Positions 16,436-24,674 of a DNA stretch of 58,274 nt are shown piece after piece. Under the pieces are notes generated by a model. The model ran no database searches. It was not told where the DNA came from and saw only the letters and a program-made list of their open reading frames with translations. Made by a program: the position numbers and the translations under genes. Every line of letters starts with the position of its first letter. The stretch's first letter is position 1. The stretch comes from Bacteroidales bacterium M8 (GTDB lineage Bacteria > Bacteroidota > Bacteroidia > Bacteroidales > Muribaculaceae), in NCBI GenBank assembly GCA_001689495.1, contig LUJS01000026.1, forward strand, positions 1-58,274, given 5' to 3'.

Positions 16436-18937
16436 TTATTTCTCTCGCCTTTCGTTGGCTAACTGTTTGATGGCCGCCTCGATGTCGCCGCCGAGCCTGC
16501 GAGCTCGGTCAAGCACCTGTACCTTCTCGGTTTCCTCTGTGGTATAGGCGAGGTATTCTTCCGGCGACACCTCGGTGGCATAGACCGCCGATTGTGTTCC
16601 GCCAAGACCAATCCACACCTCTTTGTAAAGGCGGTTGGGATTGTTCGCCATATTGATACTGAGTATCTGCGCCTTTTCCTTGTCGGTCAGACCGAGCAGC
16701 TCCTGTATCTGGTCAAAGCGGTTCATATACTTGCGCTGGTCGAGAAGTATCTTGCAGTCGGAGTTGTTGATGATGGTTTCCTTGACAATCGGCGACGATA
16801 TGATGTCGTCAACCTCCTGCGTTACAACCACCGCCTCGCCGAAATATTTGCGGACAGTCTTGAACATATAGCGCATATACTCGGCCATGTTCGCCGTTGA
16901 CAACGCTTTCCAAGCCTCCTCACATATCAGCATCTTGCGGACACCTTTCAGGCGGCGCATCTTGTTGATGAAGGCTTCCATAATGATGATTGTCACAACG
17001 GGGAACAGGTCTTTGTTATCGCGGATAGCATCAATCTCGAATACCACGAAACGCTTGTTGAGCAGGTCGATGTTCTCCTTTGAGTTGAGCAGGAAGTCAA
17101 AGCGGCCGCCGTGATAATACTGGCGCAGCGTCGTCAGAAAGTTGTCGATGTCGAAGTCCTGTTTGTAGATGGGGATAGGACGCTGTGCCATTTCTGCACG
17201 GTAATCGTTGCGCATGAATTCATAGAAGGAATTGAAGCATGGAACGATATTCTTGTCCTTAGCCATTTTTTCGAGGAACATCGACAACGCCGAGCCGAGT
17301 TCGCCGCTCTCGGTCTTGCTCACCCTGTCATCCTCCGATTTCCAGAGAGTGAGAAGCAGCGTCTTGATGCTGTCCTTTTTCTCGACGTCAAACACGCCGT
17401 CGTCAGTGAAAAACGGATTGAACGATATAGGCTTTTCCTCGGTGTAGGTGTAGTATATGCCGTCCTCGCCGTGTGTGCGGTTGTGGATAAGGTTGCACAG
17501 ACCTTCGTAGGAGTTGCCGGTGTCGATAAGCAGCACATGGGTGCCTTGCTCGTAATATTGCCTGACGAGGTGGTTTGTGAAAAACGACTTGCCGCTGCCC
17601 GACGGCCCGAGAATGAATTTGTTGCGGTTGGTCGTCACACCCTTTTTCATCGGTTCGTCGGATATGTCCAAATGTACGGGTTTGCCCGTGAGTCGGTCCA
17701 CCATCTTTATGCCGAATGGGGATAGAGAGGAACGGTAGTTCGTTTCGGCAGTGAAGAAGCACACGGCAGGCTCGATGAATGTGTAGAAACTTTCCTCGGC
17801 GGGGAAGTCGGCCTCGTTGCCGGGCATTGCCGCCCAGAACAGCGTCGGGCAGTCTATGGTGTTGTGCCTCGGCATACACCCCATAGTGGCGAGCTGACCG
17901 CCGACATCGTTTTTGATCCTGCGCAGTTCCTCGGCATCGTCGCTCCAAGCCATTATGTTGCAGTGGCAGCGCACCGAGGTCAGACCGTAGCTGTGAGCCT
18001 CGTTGAGATAGCAGTCAATCCACTCCTTGTTGATGGCGTTGCTTCGGCTGTACTTTGAAAGGGAGTTCATGTTGCGTGCCGTCTTTTCAAATCGGCTCAG
18101 GTTCTCGTCGTGATTGTCAATCAGCACATACTGGTTGTAGATGTGATTGCAAGGCAGGAGCAGCCCCACCGGAGAGGCAAACGACAGGCGGCAGTCGGAG
18201 CGGTCGGTCGAGAGGCGTTCATATCGGTTGTCGGTACTGACCTTGCCGGGCAGGTCTTCGGTGTCGGAGAGCGTGTGCAAGCATAGCAGCTTGTCGCCGA
18301 CACGCATCTCTTTTGCCGATAGGTCTATATCTTCGAGGCAGGTCACATCATCAAGCGACAGCGACATATATTTCTCGATGATGCCCGATTTCGTTTCGGT
18401 GCCTAAAATGTCATCGTCACCCAGACGGATCAGACGGATATAGCCGGTGTCGTTGATAATGCGCTCAAATTGCTCGACGGCCTCCATGAAACGCACAATC
18501 ATTTCGTGATTGAGTTCCTTCGGCGTGATACGCCCCCGGCAGAGTGTGGAGAAATTCGACTGCTGGCGCATACGCTCCTTTGTGGTCTTTGTCAGGAACA
18601 GGTAACACTTGTGCGCAAGATACGGACGCTCGCTGAAATGACGTTCAAAGGAGCGGTCAAGGAACGACAGGTTGTCTTTGTCAAGCTCCGGGCGGTAGTT
18701 TTCGCTCACAAACCAGTCCTGCTTATGAACCACCGAGTAATGCGGCAGCACCTTGATAGCCTTGCACCATGCGGCGTGCATGGCCTCGTATTCCTGCGAA
18801 GTCACCGTGAACAGCTCCGGGAGGCTGACCTCGTAGGCCACCGTTATGTCGGCGTCCTTCGAGATTATGCAGCCATGTTCCACAGCCAACAGCGGCAGCT
18901 TGCTTTCGAGGGTTGTTGCTTTGAGGGTGTTTCTCAT
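16436..18937 (-). CDS. traG: TraG, VirB4-family conjugation ATPase
   Basis: 833 residues. The N-terminal 400 form the TraG/VirB4 N-domain, and the Walker A GPSGSGKSFF lies at about residues 443-452, followed by HVLLIDTGNSYEGL. A Walker B-like MLICEEAWKAL occurs near residue 672, with VVVTQEVDDI as motif III. VirB4 ATPases power assembly of the channel and pilus at the inner membrane. The size and the order (traE, traF, traG) are those of CTnDOT. It overlaps traF by 4 nt. Confidence 0.9.
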   Translation of the reverse strand: MRNTLKATTLESKLPLLAVEHGCIISKDADITVAYEVSLPELFTVTSQEYEAMHAAWCKAIKVLPHYSVVHKQDWFVSENYRPELDKDNLSFLDRSFERHFSERPYLAHKCYLFLTKTTKERMRQQSNFSTLCRGRITPKELNHEMIVRFMEAVEQFERIINDTGYIRLIRLGDDDILGTETKSGIIEKYMSLSLDDVTCLEDIDLSAKEMRVGDKLLCLHTLSDTEDLPGKVSTDNRYERLSTDRSDCRLSFASPVGLLLPCNHIYNQYVLIDNHDENLSRFEKTARNMNSLSKYSRSNAINKEWIDCYLNEAHSYGLTSVRCHCNIMAWSDDAEELRRIKNDVGGQLATMGCMPRHNTIDCPTLFWAAMPGNEADFPAEESFYTFIEPAVCFFTAETNYRSSLSPFGIKMVDRLTGKPVHLDISDEPMKKGVTTNRNKFILGPSGSGKSFFTNHLVRQYYEQGTHVLLIDTGNSYEGLCNLIHNRTHGEDGIYYTYTEEKPISFNPFFTDDGVFDVEKKDSIKTLLLTLWKSEDDRVSKTESGELGSALSMFLEKMAKDKNIVPCFNSFYEFMRNDYRAEMAQRPIPIYKQDFDIDNFLTTLRQYYHGGRFDFLLNSKENIDLLNKRFVVFEIDAIRDNKDLFPVVTIIIMEAFINKMRRLKGVRKMLICEEAWKALSTANMAEYMRYMFKTVRKYFGEAVVVTQEVDDIISSPIVKETIINNSDCKILLDQRKYMNRFDQIQELLGLTDKEKAQILSINMANNPNRLYKEVWIGLGGTQSAVYATEVSPEEYLAYTTEETEKVQVLDRARRLGGDIEAAIKQLANERREK

Positions 18938-19254
18938 TTTCTTCTTCCTTTAATCAGTCGGTTAAGACGCAGACGGTTGATGATATAGCGGGGGCGGTAC
19001 TTGACGGATGTCAGTTTCATAAGCCCGTACTGGCCGTACTTGCCGTTGAGCCTGAAAGTGTACCAGACTAATACCGAGGCACTGACGGCTCCGAATCCTA
19101 TGCAGAACCTTTGGGGCAGTCCGCACATATACATGATGACGAACAGCACGAAGTCGGCAATCAGACCTCCGGCGAAGATGAACAGGTACTGCGCCTTCAG
19201 CCCCTTGTATTCCACCGTCCTGCCTATACCTTTATTTATGGTGTATTCCGGCAT
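18934..19254 (-). CDS. traF: Conjugative transposon protein TraF (DUF4133)
   Basis: 106 residues when started at MPEYTINKGIG, the standard DUF4133 opening; 21 upstream codons are in frame but overlap traE and are rejected. Two membrane helices (about residues 27-45 and 50-67) fit the VirB3-like role next to the VirB4 ATPase. Starts at the last base of traE and overlaps the traG start by 4 nt. Confidence 0.85.
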   Translation of the reverse strand: MPEYTINKGIGRTVEYKGLKAQYLFIFAGGLIADFVLFVIMYMCGLPQRFCIGFGAVSASVLVWYTFRLNGKYGQYGLMKLTSVKYRPRYIINRLRLNRLIKGRRK

Positions 19255-19607
19255 CAGAGGAAGAATGAACGGAGGATAGTCGCCGCGACGATAAGGAAGA
19301 TACAGGCACCGAACCACGAGGCAGCGGTCTTGCTCGTGTCGGGATCGCCGGAGCTGAATTTACCATACACCTTGACGCCGCCGATAAGACCGACCACCGC
19401 GCCGATGGCGTAGATCAGTTTGGTGCCGGGGTCGAAATACGAGGTCACCATTGATGTCGCCTCGTTGATGCCCGCCAGACCGTTGCCGGCGGCCCACATC
19501 TGCACGGCGGCAGTGAGCAGGAGCATTGCCGCCATAGGTCGGCGCATATGCGGCGCGTTCATGAACGCCACGATACGGTTGTAGATGTTTTTGAGAAATT
19601 TAGTCAT
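19254..19607 (-). CDS. traE: Conjugative transposon protein TraE (DUF4134, pilin-like)
   Basis: 117 residues: a basic start, a signal-like helix (about residues 25-40), then GINEATSMVTSYFDPG and two helices (residues 63-80 and 96-115). This is the VirB2-like DUF4134 protein, the probable pilus or channel subunit. In its leader the motif CCACCACTAAATCCAC (19656-19641, minus strand) matches leaders of other genes of the element. Confidence 0.85.
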   Translation of the reverse strand: MTKFLKNIYNRIVAFMNAPHMRRPMAAMLLLTAAVQMWAAGNGLAGINEATSMVTSYFDPGTKLIYAIGAVVGLIGGVKVYGKFSSGDPDTSKTAASWFGACIFLIVAATILRSFFL

Positions 19608-19658
19608 AAATTTTTCGCTTTTGGGATTGATGTTTTGGGAGTGGATTTAGTGGTGGTT

Positions 19659-20369
19659 TCAGTGGAAAATGTTGAAGTCAACGGAATCCACATCTGTTGT
19701 GTCGATGTCGGCGTGGAACACAATCTTCTTTGCCGGCGATGAAGGCTGTTCAGTTGACACGGGAGCATTTTCGGTTACGGGAGTCTGGGGCAAGCGGCAC
19801 TCAATCATGAGTATCTTCTTACGCACGACGGGGTCAAGACGGATTTTTTCAATTATCTGCGTACCCTCTATGTCGGGAAGGACACGGCGGGCAACCTCCT
19901 CATCGGCGGGAGATGTCGATTGACCTTTCAGCACTTTCACGGTGGTGCTGATGTCGTCGAAGTCACTGCCGCCGGCCCTCGGACTTTCAGGAGGGATTTC
20001 CTCTCCGGTCAGTTCACTCACCGAATTGTGCATGAATACCTCGTCAAGTTTGTCAACAGGTATCTGCAACGGGTGTTCCGGCTCCGGATTATCGGGCAGC
20101 CCGGCATCGGACGGTTTGCCATATTCCTTGATGATAAGCGGAATGACCTCGCGGGCAGCCTCCTTGAAAGCCTCCTTGAATTCGTTGACGTCGAAAGTGC
20201 TTTTGCCGACAACACTTTCTTCATCCGGCATTTCTTCTGTTTCGGGAGGAGGCGCAGGTTCGGGGGCGGTTTCCCCTGATTGCGAGGGCGCGGTGTCAGG
20301 TTTTGTCAGCACCTTGCGTATGAGCCACACATTACTTGCCAGCAGAGCGATGATAAGTATCGTTTCCAT
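19659..20369 (-). CDS. traD: TraD-like protein (DUF4122-like) of the tra operon
   Basis: 236 residues. An N-terminal membrane helix (residues 3-20) is followed by a Pro/Glu-rich linker (TAPEPAPPPETEEMPDEE) and an acidic helical body. Position between traC and traE and overall build agree with TraD of CTnDOT-like elements. The cytoplasmic or periplasmic side of the long tail is not certain. It shares its first base with the end of traC. Confidence 0.65.
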   Translation of the reverse strand: METILIIALLASNVWLIRKVLTKPDTAPSQSGETAPEPAPPPETEEMPDEESVVGKSTFDVNEFKEAFKEAAREVIPLIIKEYGKPSDAGLPDNPEPEHPLQIPVDKLDEVFMHNSVSELTGEEIPPESPRAGGSDFDDISTTVKVLKGQSTSPADEEVARRVLPDIEGTQIIEKIRLDPVVRKKILMIECRLPQTPVTENAPVSTEQPSSPAKKIVFHADIDTTDVDSVDFNIFH

Positions 20370-20674
20370 TAGAACAGATCTTCGTTATTACTGTCAAACA
20401 CGCTCTGCATGACCGATTGGTGATGTGCAAAGTGGTCGAGCAGGATTTCCGAAACATAGGAGCCGATTGACACCCCGTTTTTGCCGAGCGTCTTTATCAT
20501 GCGGCTCAGCACGGCATGGACTTCGGGATAGATGTATGCTTTTGTGCCGGACTTGACGGTGTGGGGAGTGAGAAACTGACTTATGTATTTCTCTCTTGCC
20601 TCCGAAGCCCGCTGTTCGACCTCCGAAGGTTCAGTCACTGCGATAGTGACTATATGTGATTTAGTTTTTGTCAT
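20369..20674 (-). CDS. traC: TraC, DUF3408 family protein
   Basis: 101 residues. The C-terminal 60 residues (TKAYIYPEVHAVLSRMIKTLG, then SIGSYVSEILLDHFAHH) form the DUF3408 ribbon-helix-helix-like fold found in TraB/TraC of Bacteroidetes ICEs. The N-terminus is charged. It follows traB by 4 nt. Probably binds DNA near the transfer origin or the tra promoter; this is inferred from the fold. Confidence 0.75.
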   Translation of the reverse strand: MTKTKSHIVTIAVTEPSEVEQRASEAREKYISQFLTPHTVKSGTKAYIYPEVHAVLSRMIKTLGKNGVSIGSYVSEILLDHFAHHQSVMQSVFDSNNEDLF

Positions 20675-20678
20675 TCGG

Positions 20679-21089
20679 TTATAACTTTGTGTTGATTATG
20701 TCTGCGTATTCCTTGAAATGGACCGCAAGCACATTGTTTATATATGCCTTGATGGAACAGACCCTGCCACGCTTGCCGCTGAAAAGAATCCTGCGTATTT
20801 TCCAGATGAATTCCGGCGCAATCTCGGTAGGATGGAATTTATCTTCCGGCGACATATAGGTCATGTTGCGCACAAACAAATCCATAAACTGTTGCTCCCT
20901 GTCAGGGCTGATTTCATCGTTTTCAGGCTTTGGAGAATCTATATTGCCATTTGGCGGCATATCTGCGGATTTTTCGGGCGAGATTTCCACCTGAGGCTTC
21001 ATTTTCAGCGAGGAAAGGGAGGAGGACTCCTCGCGGAAAGACCTGATGAATTCATCGGGGTCGATTTCTGACTCATATTTCTTGGCCAT
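20679..21089 (-). CDS. traB: TraB, DUF3408 family protein
   Basis: 136 residues. A disordered charged N-terminus (residues 1-70) precedes a DUF3408 domain (FHPTEIAPEFIWKIRRIL, then VCSIKAYINNVLAVHF) paralogous to the next gene. Directly after traA by 5 nt. The pair TraB/TraC with a ParA ATPase suggests a partition-like or relaxosome accessory complex. Confidence 0.75.
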   Translation of the reverse strand: MAKKYESEIDPDEFIRSFREESSSLSSLKMKPQVEISPEKSADMPPNGNIDSPKPENDEISPDREQQFMDLFVRNMTYMSPEDKFHPTEIAPEFIWKIRRILFSGKRGRVCSIKAYINNVLAVHFKEYADIINTKL

Positions 21090-21094
21090 AGGTG

Positions 21095-21850
21095 TCAGAG
21101 CTTGAGTATGCCGAGCAGTTCATCGGAAAGCTCGGGCAGACGGGTACCTTTGAGCAGAGTCTTGTCGGGAGGCATGACGGTGGAGCGGAACACGGCGCGG
21201 TTGAGTGTCTTTGACCCTTCGCGGCGGTATTTCTTGGTATCGGGTATGCGTGTCTTCAGTGTCTGCAAACCGTATTCCTCGAAGATCGCCTCATACTGGT
21301 CGTAGAGGTCGGTTTTCTCCCGGGCATCGACGAGGTTCCAGAGCATATACATATCCTTGACCTGCGTGCGGCCGGTGGTCAGCCATTCCTGTATCTTCAG
21401 GGCAAAGGCAAGGGAGCTTTCAAGAATCACCTTGTCGGCGGCGACAGGAACGATGACGGTATCCATGCAGTTGAGGATATTGACAACACCGCGATTATTG
21501 ACTGTGCCGGGCAGGTCGAAGAAAACGATGTCGATTTCGTTGCCGGCCTCGATGATCTCACGGACTTTCTGCATGGCTTCTTCCGGTTTTGCCGTCAGCA
21601 GCGGGTATGGTGCCAGCTTTGTAAGCCGGAGGTTGTCGGAAAACAATTTCTTGAACTGGGGGCTGCACTCTATGAGTTCCTTGTCGCGCTCACGCATCTC
21701 CTCGATGCTGTATTGCGGATAGTCGCAGTCCACGACAAGGATTTTGAGTCCCCGCAGGTAGTATAGGTAACTCGCCGCAAGAACGGTCAGAGTCGTTTTG
21801 CCTGCTCCGCCTTTCTGGGTGGAGAAAGCGACAAATTTGGGGTCTGTCAT
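21095..21850 (-). CDS. traA: TraA, ParA-family ATPase
   Basis: 251 residues with the deviant Walker A STQKGGAGKTTLT at residues 10-22, VVDCDYPQYS (Walker A' region) near residue 40, and IVFFDLPGTVNNRGV (Walker B) near residue 107. ParA-type ATPases at the head of tra operons may position the relaxosome or help maintain the element. The ATG is embedded in ATGA, overlapping the stop of the small upstream gene (21847-22076). The leader motif CACCACTACATCC lies 17 nt upstream, inside that gene. Confidence 0.85.
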   Translation of the reverse strand: MTDPKFVAFSTQKGGAGKTTLTVLAASYLYYLRGLKILVVDCDYPQYSIEEMRERDKELIECSPQFKKLFSDNLRLTKLAPYPLLTAKPEEAMQKVREIIEAGNEIDIVFFDLPGTVNNRGVVNILNCMDTVIVPVAADKVILESSLAFALKIQEWLTTGRTQVKDMYMLWNLVDAREKTDLYDQYEAIFEEYGLQTLKTRIPDTKKYRREGSKTLNRAVFRSTVMPPDKTLLKGTRLPELSDELLGILKL

Positions 21851-22076
21851 AAATTTCTAATTGGGATGGATGTAGTGGTGTATGTACAGCGGTGGCCGTC
21901 AGCGTATGACCTGACACGGTAAGACCGGGGCTTGAAACTTGCCGGGCGCAGCCATTTCGGGCGGCTTGGGATGTGCGGTGGGGGTACAGCTTTCTTCATC
22001 GCGCGGCGGCGACCTTCCTCCGCTGTCTGGAGGGCATCGGCTAAGTATTCCGGGAGTTTTTCTTGTTTTCAGTCAT
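21847..22076 (-). pseudogene. Small gene upstream of traA with a -1 frameshift in an A run
   Basis: ATG at 22076 reads 7 codons (MTENKKN) and then stops in frame, but moving to the -1 frame at the run GAAAAAC (22063-22057 on the minus strand) gives LPEYLADALQTAEEGRRRA, a basic Pro/Arg-rich stretch, and a stop at 21849-21847 that overlaps the traA ATG as ATGA. A single missing A in the run would restore about 76 codons. The leader CACCACTTTATCCCC (22108-22094) lies 17 nt before the ATG, as for other genes here. It may be a recent mutation, a sequencing error, or programmed slippage. Confidence 0.6.
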
Positions 22077-22439
22077 TCTCTTTCAGTTTAATTGGGGATA
22101 AAGTGGTGTTGTTTGTCTGCTCACAACCTTCTTGTAGCCGGCTGGCCATAGGAAGGAAGGTCGCAGGGTTGTCATTTATGTTCCTTGTAACATCGGTTGC
22201 CTGCTTTATAGGAAGATTTCAACATTGTCATTCAGGAAGCAATCTCTATATCTATAAACTTTTTTAGATTGTTCGGAAGGACGCTGTCTATATCTATATA
22301 TAGCGGTCTTGCAAGGTTACAGGAAACATTCCTGACAGATTAGAAATCTTGCTTGCAGTTCAATGGGAAAGTTCGCAATATAATAAGTAAGTTGACTTCC
22401 TTGAAGGCGAGCTTGAGAACTAATCTCTACACAAAGAAA

Positions 22440-22447
22440 CAAAATTA
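22440..22447 (-). promoter_or_regulatory. Possible -7 box for the tra operon
   Basis: On the minus strand this reads TAATTTTG, matching TAnnTTTG. It is 364 nt upstream of the first start codon (22076), and no good -33 element is seen at 19-21 nt, so it is only a candidate. Confidence 0.3.
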
Positions 22448-22499
22448 AATCCATTTTGTCAAGCCCTCTAAATTTCTAATTTTCTATCCGTGAACCGAT

Positions 22500-22539
22500 T
22501 GTCCGACTATGTCCAAGTATGTCCGGTTATGTCCGAAAA
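22500..22539. repeat. Four tandem 10-bp repeats (TGTCC iterons) near the putative oriT
   Basis: Four head-to-tail units of exactly 10 bp, each starting TGTCC; the first three end in TA (consensus TGTCCRRNTA). A 10-bp period puts all copies on the same face of the helix, as expected for cooperative protein binding. They lie between the divergent tra and mob operons in an otherwise gene-free stretch (22077-22962) likely to contain oriT. Confidence 0.7.
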
Positions 22540-22825
22540 GCAGGGCTGAATTTTTAACATTTCGGATTGAAATATTTTTTGTCTTGCCGCAGCGTGTCCG
22601 GTCACAGGCATGATAACCGCACAAAAAATCTTCTCGCCGTTAGCAAATCCGGGATTATTTTCGTATCTTTATGTAAGCGTCACGAGGATTTGATCCAACC
22701 AAAACCGGAATGAGGCTTTGTTCCCGCAGCCGAAGTGACAACCGGGCGTCATCAGGCTGAAAGCATCTCATTTATATAGGTTGGAATGTCCACATAGACA
22801 TAGCAAGGTATGTGCCGCGATGCAC

Positions 22826-22839
22826 GCAATTAAAATTGC
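22826..22839. repeat. Short inverted repeat upstream of mobA
   Basis: GCAATT, two bases, AATTGC. It lies 124 nt before the mobA start. Together with the repeat at 22875-22897 it marks the region where a relaxosome would be expected. No nick site can be assigned from sequence alone. Confidence 0.35.
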
Positions 22840-22874
22840 TGCACACGACACCCTTGCCATGACAAGCATGGGGC

Positions 22875-22897
22875 AATTTACTCCGAAGTCGTAAATT
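22875..22897. repeat. Inverted repeat upstream of mobA, oriT candidate
   Basis: AATTTAC and GTAAATT are separated by 9 nt, 66 nt before mobA. oriT regions of Bacteroidetes mobile elements lie just upstream of the mob genes and often hold such an inverted repeat. The assignment is by position only. Confidence 0.35.
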
Positions 22898-22962
22898 CTC
22901 TATGACATTACAGGGCATAAATCCGTCGCAACGCTGAAACACCACTTTAATCCACAAATAAA

Positions 22963-23388
22963 ATGAGTAACAATTATCGAAATGCGGGGCGGAAGCCCAA
23001 ACTTGACCCGACTGCGTTCAGATGCACGGTCAATTTCAACGCACACGAACAGGCGCAGCTGCTCGCCATGCACGAGCGTTCAGGAGTGGAGTCGATGGCT
23101 TCATTCATCAAAATGCAGTTTTTCGGAAAGCCTTTCAAGGTATTTACCGTTGACGAGAATACCCGTGTGTTCATTGACCGCCTGTCGGCTCTCAATTCCC
23201 AGTACCGCACTATCGGGGTTTCATACGACATGGTTGTCAAGACCCTCCGAGAGAATTTTACCGAAAAGAAAGCCATGACCGCGCTCTATAAGCTGGAACA
23301 GCTTACCATAGAACTGGCAAAGGTCAACTGCGAGATTGTCGCACTCGCCAATAAATTTGACGAGCGATGGTCGCAAAAATCTCTTTAG
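22963..23388 (+). CDS. mobA: MobA, relaxosome accessory protein
   Basis: 141 residues. GRKPKLDPTAFRCTVNFNAHEQAQLLAM opens a ribbon-helix-helix/MobC-like DNA-binding domain (residues 8-60), followed by a helical C-terminus. It is the MobA partner that helps the relaxase at oriT. The leader CACCACTTTAATCCAC ends 8 nt before the ATG. The relaxase gene begins inside its last 22 nt. Confidence 0.85.
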   Translation: MSNNYRNAGRKPKLDPTAFRCTVNFNAHEQAQLLAMHERSGVESMASFIKMQFFGKPFKVFTVDENTRVFIDRLSALNSQYRTIGVSYDMVVKTLRENFTEKKAMTALYKLEQLTIELAKVNCEIVALANKFDERWSQKSL

Positions 23389-24224
23389 GAAATTCACTCT
23401 ACGGCGCACTGGCATACAACGGCGAGAAGATTAACAAGGAGAAAGGCCGTCTGCTTGATACCAACAAGATTTTCAATGACGGCAGCGGCACTATCAATAT
23501 AAGACGTGCCTATGAGGATTTTCTCAGGTGGATGCCTGCTGCTACCAGAACCGAGCGACCGATGATGCACATCTCGCTGAATCCGCACCCCGATGACCGG
23601 CTTAGCGATTCCGATTTCACGCGGCTTGCGCATGAGTATATGGATAAAATGGGCTTTGCCGATATGCCTTACATGATTTACAAGCATGAGGACATCGACC
23701 GCCACCATATACATATTGTCGCGCTGCGGGTGGGAACGGACGGACGCTGCATATCCGACAAGAACAATTTTTACCGGAGCAAGAATATCTGTCGGGAGCT
23801 GGAGCAGAAATACAATCTTCGCCCTGCCGAGCGTGCGAAAATCACACCGGATATGCCCATACGCAAGATTGACCCCAACGGCGACATAAAGCGACAAGTC
23901 GCCAACACGGTCAAAATGGTGGGTATGCGGTATAAGTTCCAGAGCATAGGCGAGTATAATGCGGTACTCGGACTTTATAACGTGAAATGTGAGCAGACCG
24001 ACGGTCGTGTCAACGGCCGGGAGTATCACGGACTGGTATATTTCGCCACTGATGACGAAGGGAAGGTCATTGCAACACCTTTCAAGGCATCGCGCCTCGG
24101 CAAATTCGCAAGCCGCACGGCAATCGACAGTCGTTTCGAGAGAAGGACAAGGTTGACATCGCCCCGATCAAACGCAAAGTCACTGAAGCACTTTCGCAAT
24201 CCGGGAGCAAGGATGTTTTTGTAG
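23367..24224 (+). CDS. mobB: MobB relaxase, N-terminal ORF (frameshifted gene)
   Basis: 285 codons as read. A strand-helix with NSLYGALAYNGEKI near the N-terminus holds the likely catalytic tyrosine, and the HUH metal motif is seen in KHEDIDRHHIHIVALRV (about residues 108-124). This is the MOBP-like relaxase that nicks oriT and pilots the strand. Homology to full-length MobB stops at about residue 258 (DSRFE), and the last 27 residues are out of frame. The remainder continues in the -1 frame (see 24140-24655). The catalytic domain itself is whole, so partial function is conceivable. Confidence 0.8.
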   Translation: MVAKISLGNSLYGALAYNGEKINKEKGRLLDTNKIFNDGSGTINIRRAYEDFLRWMPAATRTERPMMHISLNPHPDDRLSDSDFTRLAHEYMDKMGFADMPYMIYKHEDIDRHHIHIVALRVGTDGRCISDKNNFYRSKNICRELEQKYNLRPAERAKITPDMPIRKIDPNGDIKRQVANTVKMVGMRYKFQSIGEYNAVLGLYNVKCEQTDGRVNGREYHGLVYFATDDEGKVIATPFKASRLGKFASRTAIDSRFERRTRLTSPRSNAKSLKHFRNPGARMFL

Positions 24225-24655
24225 CTGGGCTTAAAGAGCGAGACATCGACGTTGTTTTCCGCTATACTGAAGAAGGGCGCATCTATGGCGTGACCTTTGT
24301 TGATCACGAAACAATGACCGCACTCAACGGCTCCAGACTCGGCAAGGAATACTCGGCAAACGCTCTAAACGAGCGGTTCAGTCATACCGGGCAGACCGAA
24401 ATCGAAATGCCGGTTGTAAATGTGACACCGCAAGAGAAAAGCACCAACCAAGAGCCGGAAACTGCACCTCGTCACACAGCAACGCATACCGTATCGCAGC
24501 ATGACCGCAGCCATTCCGACAATAACGGCAATGAAGATTTCCTGTTGCCGGGCCTCGACCTGTTCCAGCAGGGGCAGTCGTTCAATCCCGATGAGGAAGA
24601 ATTCCGCCGCCGGATGCAGCGTAAGAAGAAAAAGGGTCGCAGACCTAAGTTTTAA
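24140..24655 (+). pseudogene. MobB relaxase, C-terminal part in the -1 frame
   Basis: From 24140 the frame reads EKDKVDIAPIKRKVTEAL and later FRYTEEGRIYGVTFVDHE, then NGSRLGKEYSANALNERF, all typical of the C-terminal region of CTnDOT-type MobB. It ends in a basic tail (RRRMQRKKKKGRRPKF). Loss of one base near 24138-24142 (for example GAAGAG becoming GAGAG) would explain the break. An ORF beginning at 24290 would give only the last 121 residues. It is followed 20 nt later by mobC. Confidence 0.75.
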
Positions 24656-24674
24656 TCTCTAATCTCCCATATTT

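Noticed and set aside
17111..17725. 204-codon plus-strand frame opposite traG
   Set aside because: It is an antisense shadow of the conserved TraG ATPase; GC-rich genes produce such long frames here. The same applies to many frames opposite the tra genes and the methylase-helicase gene.
22500..22539. CRISPR array
   Set aside because: The units are only 10 bp and directly adjacent without spacers, so they are iteron-like repeats.
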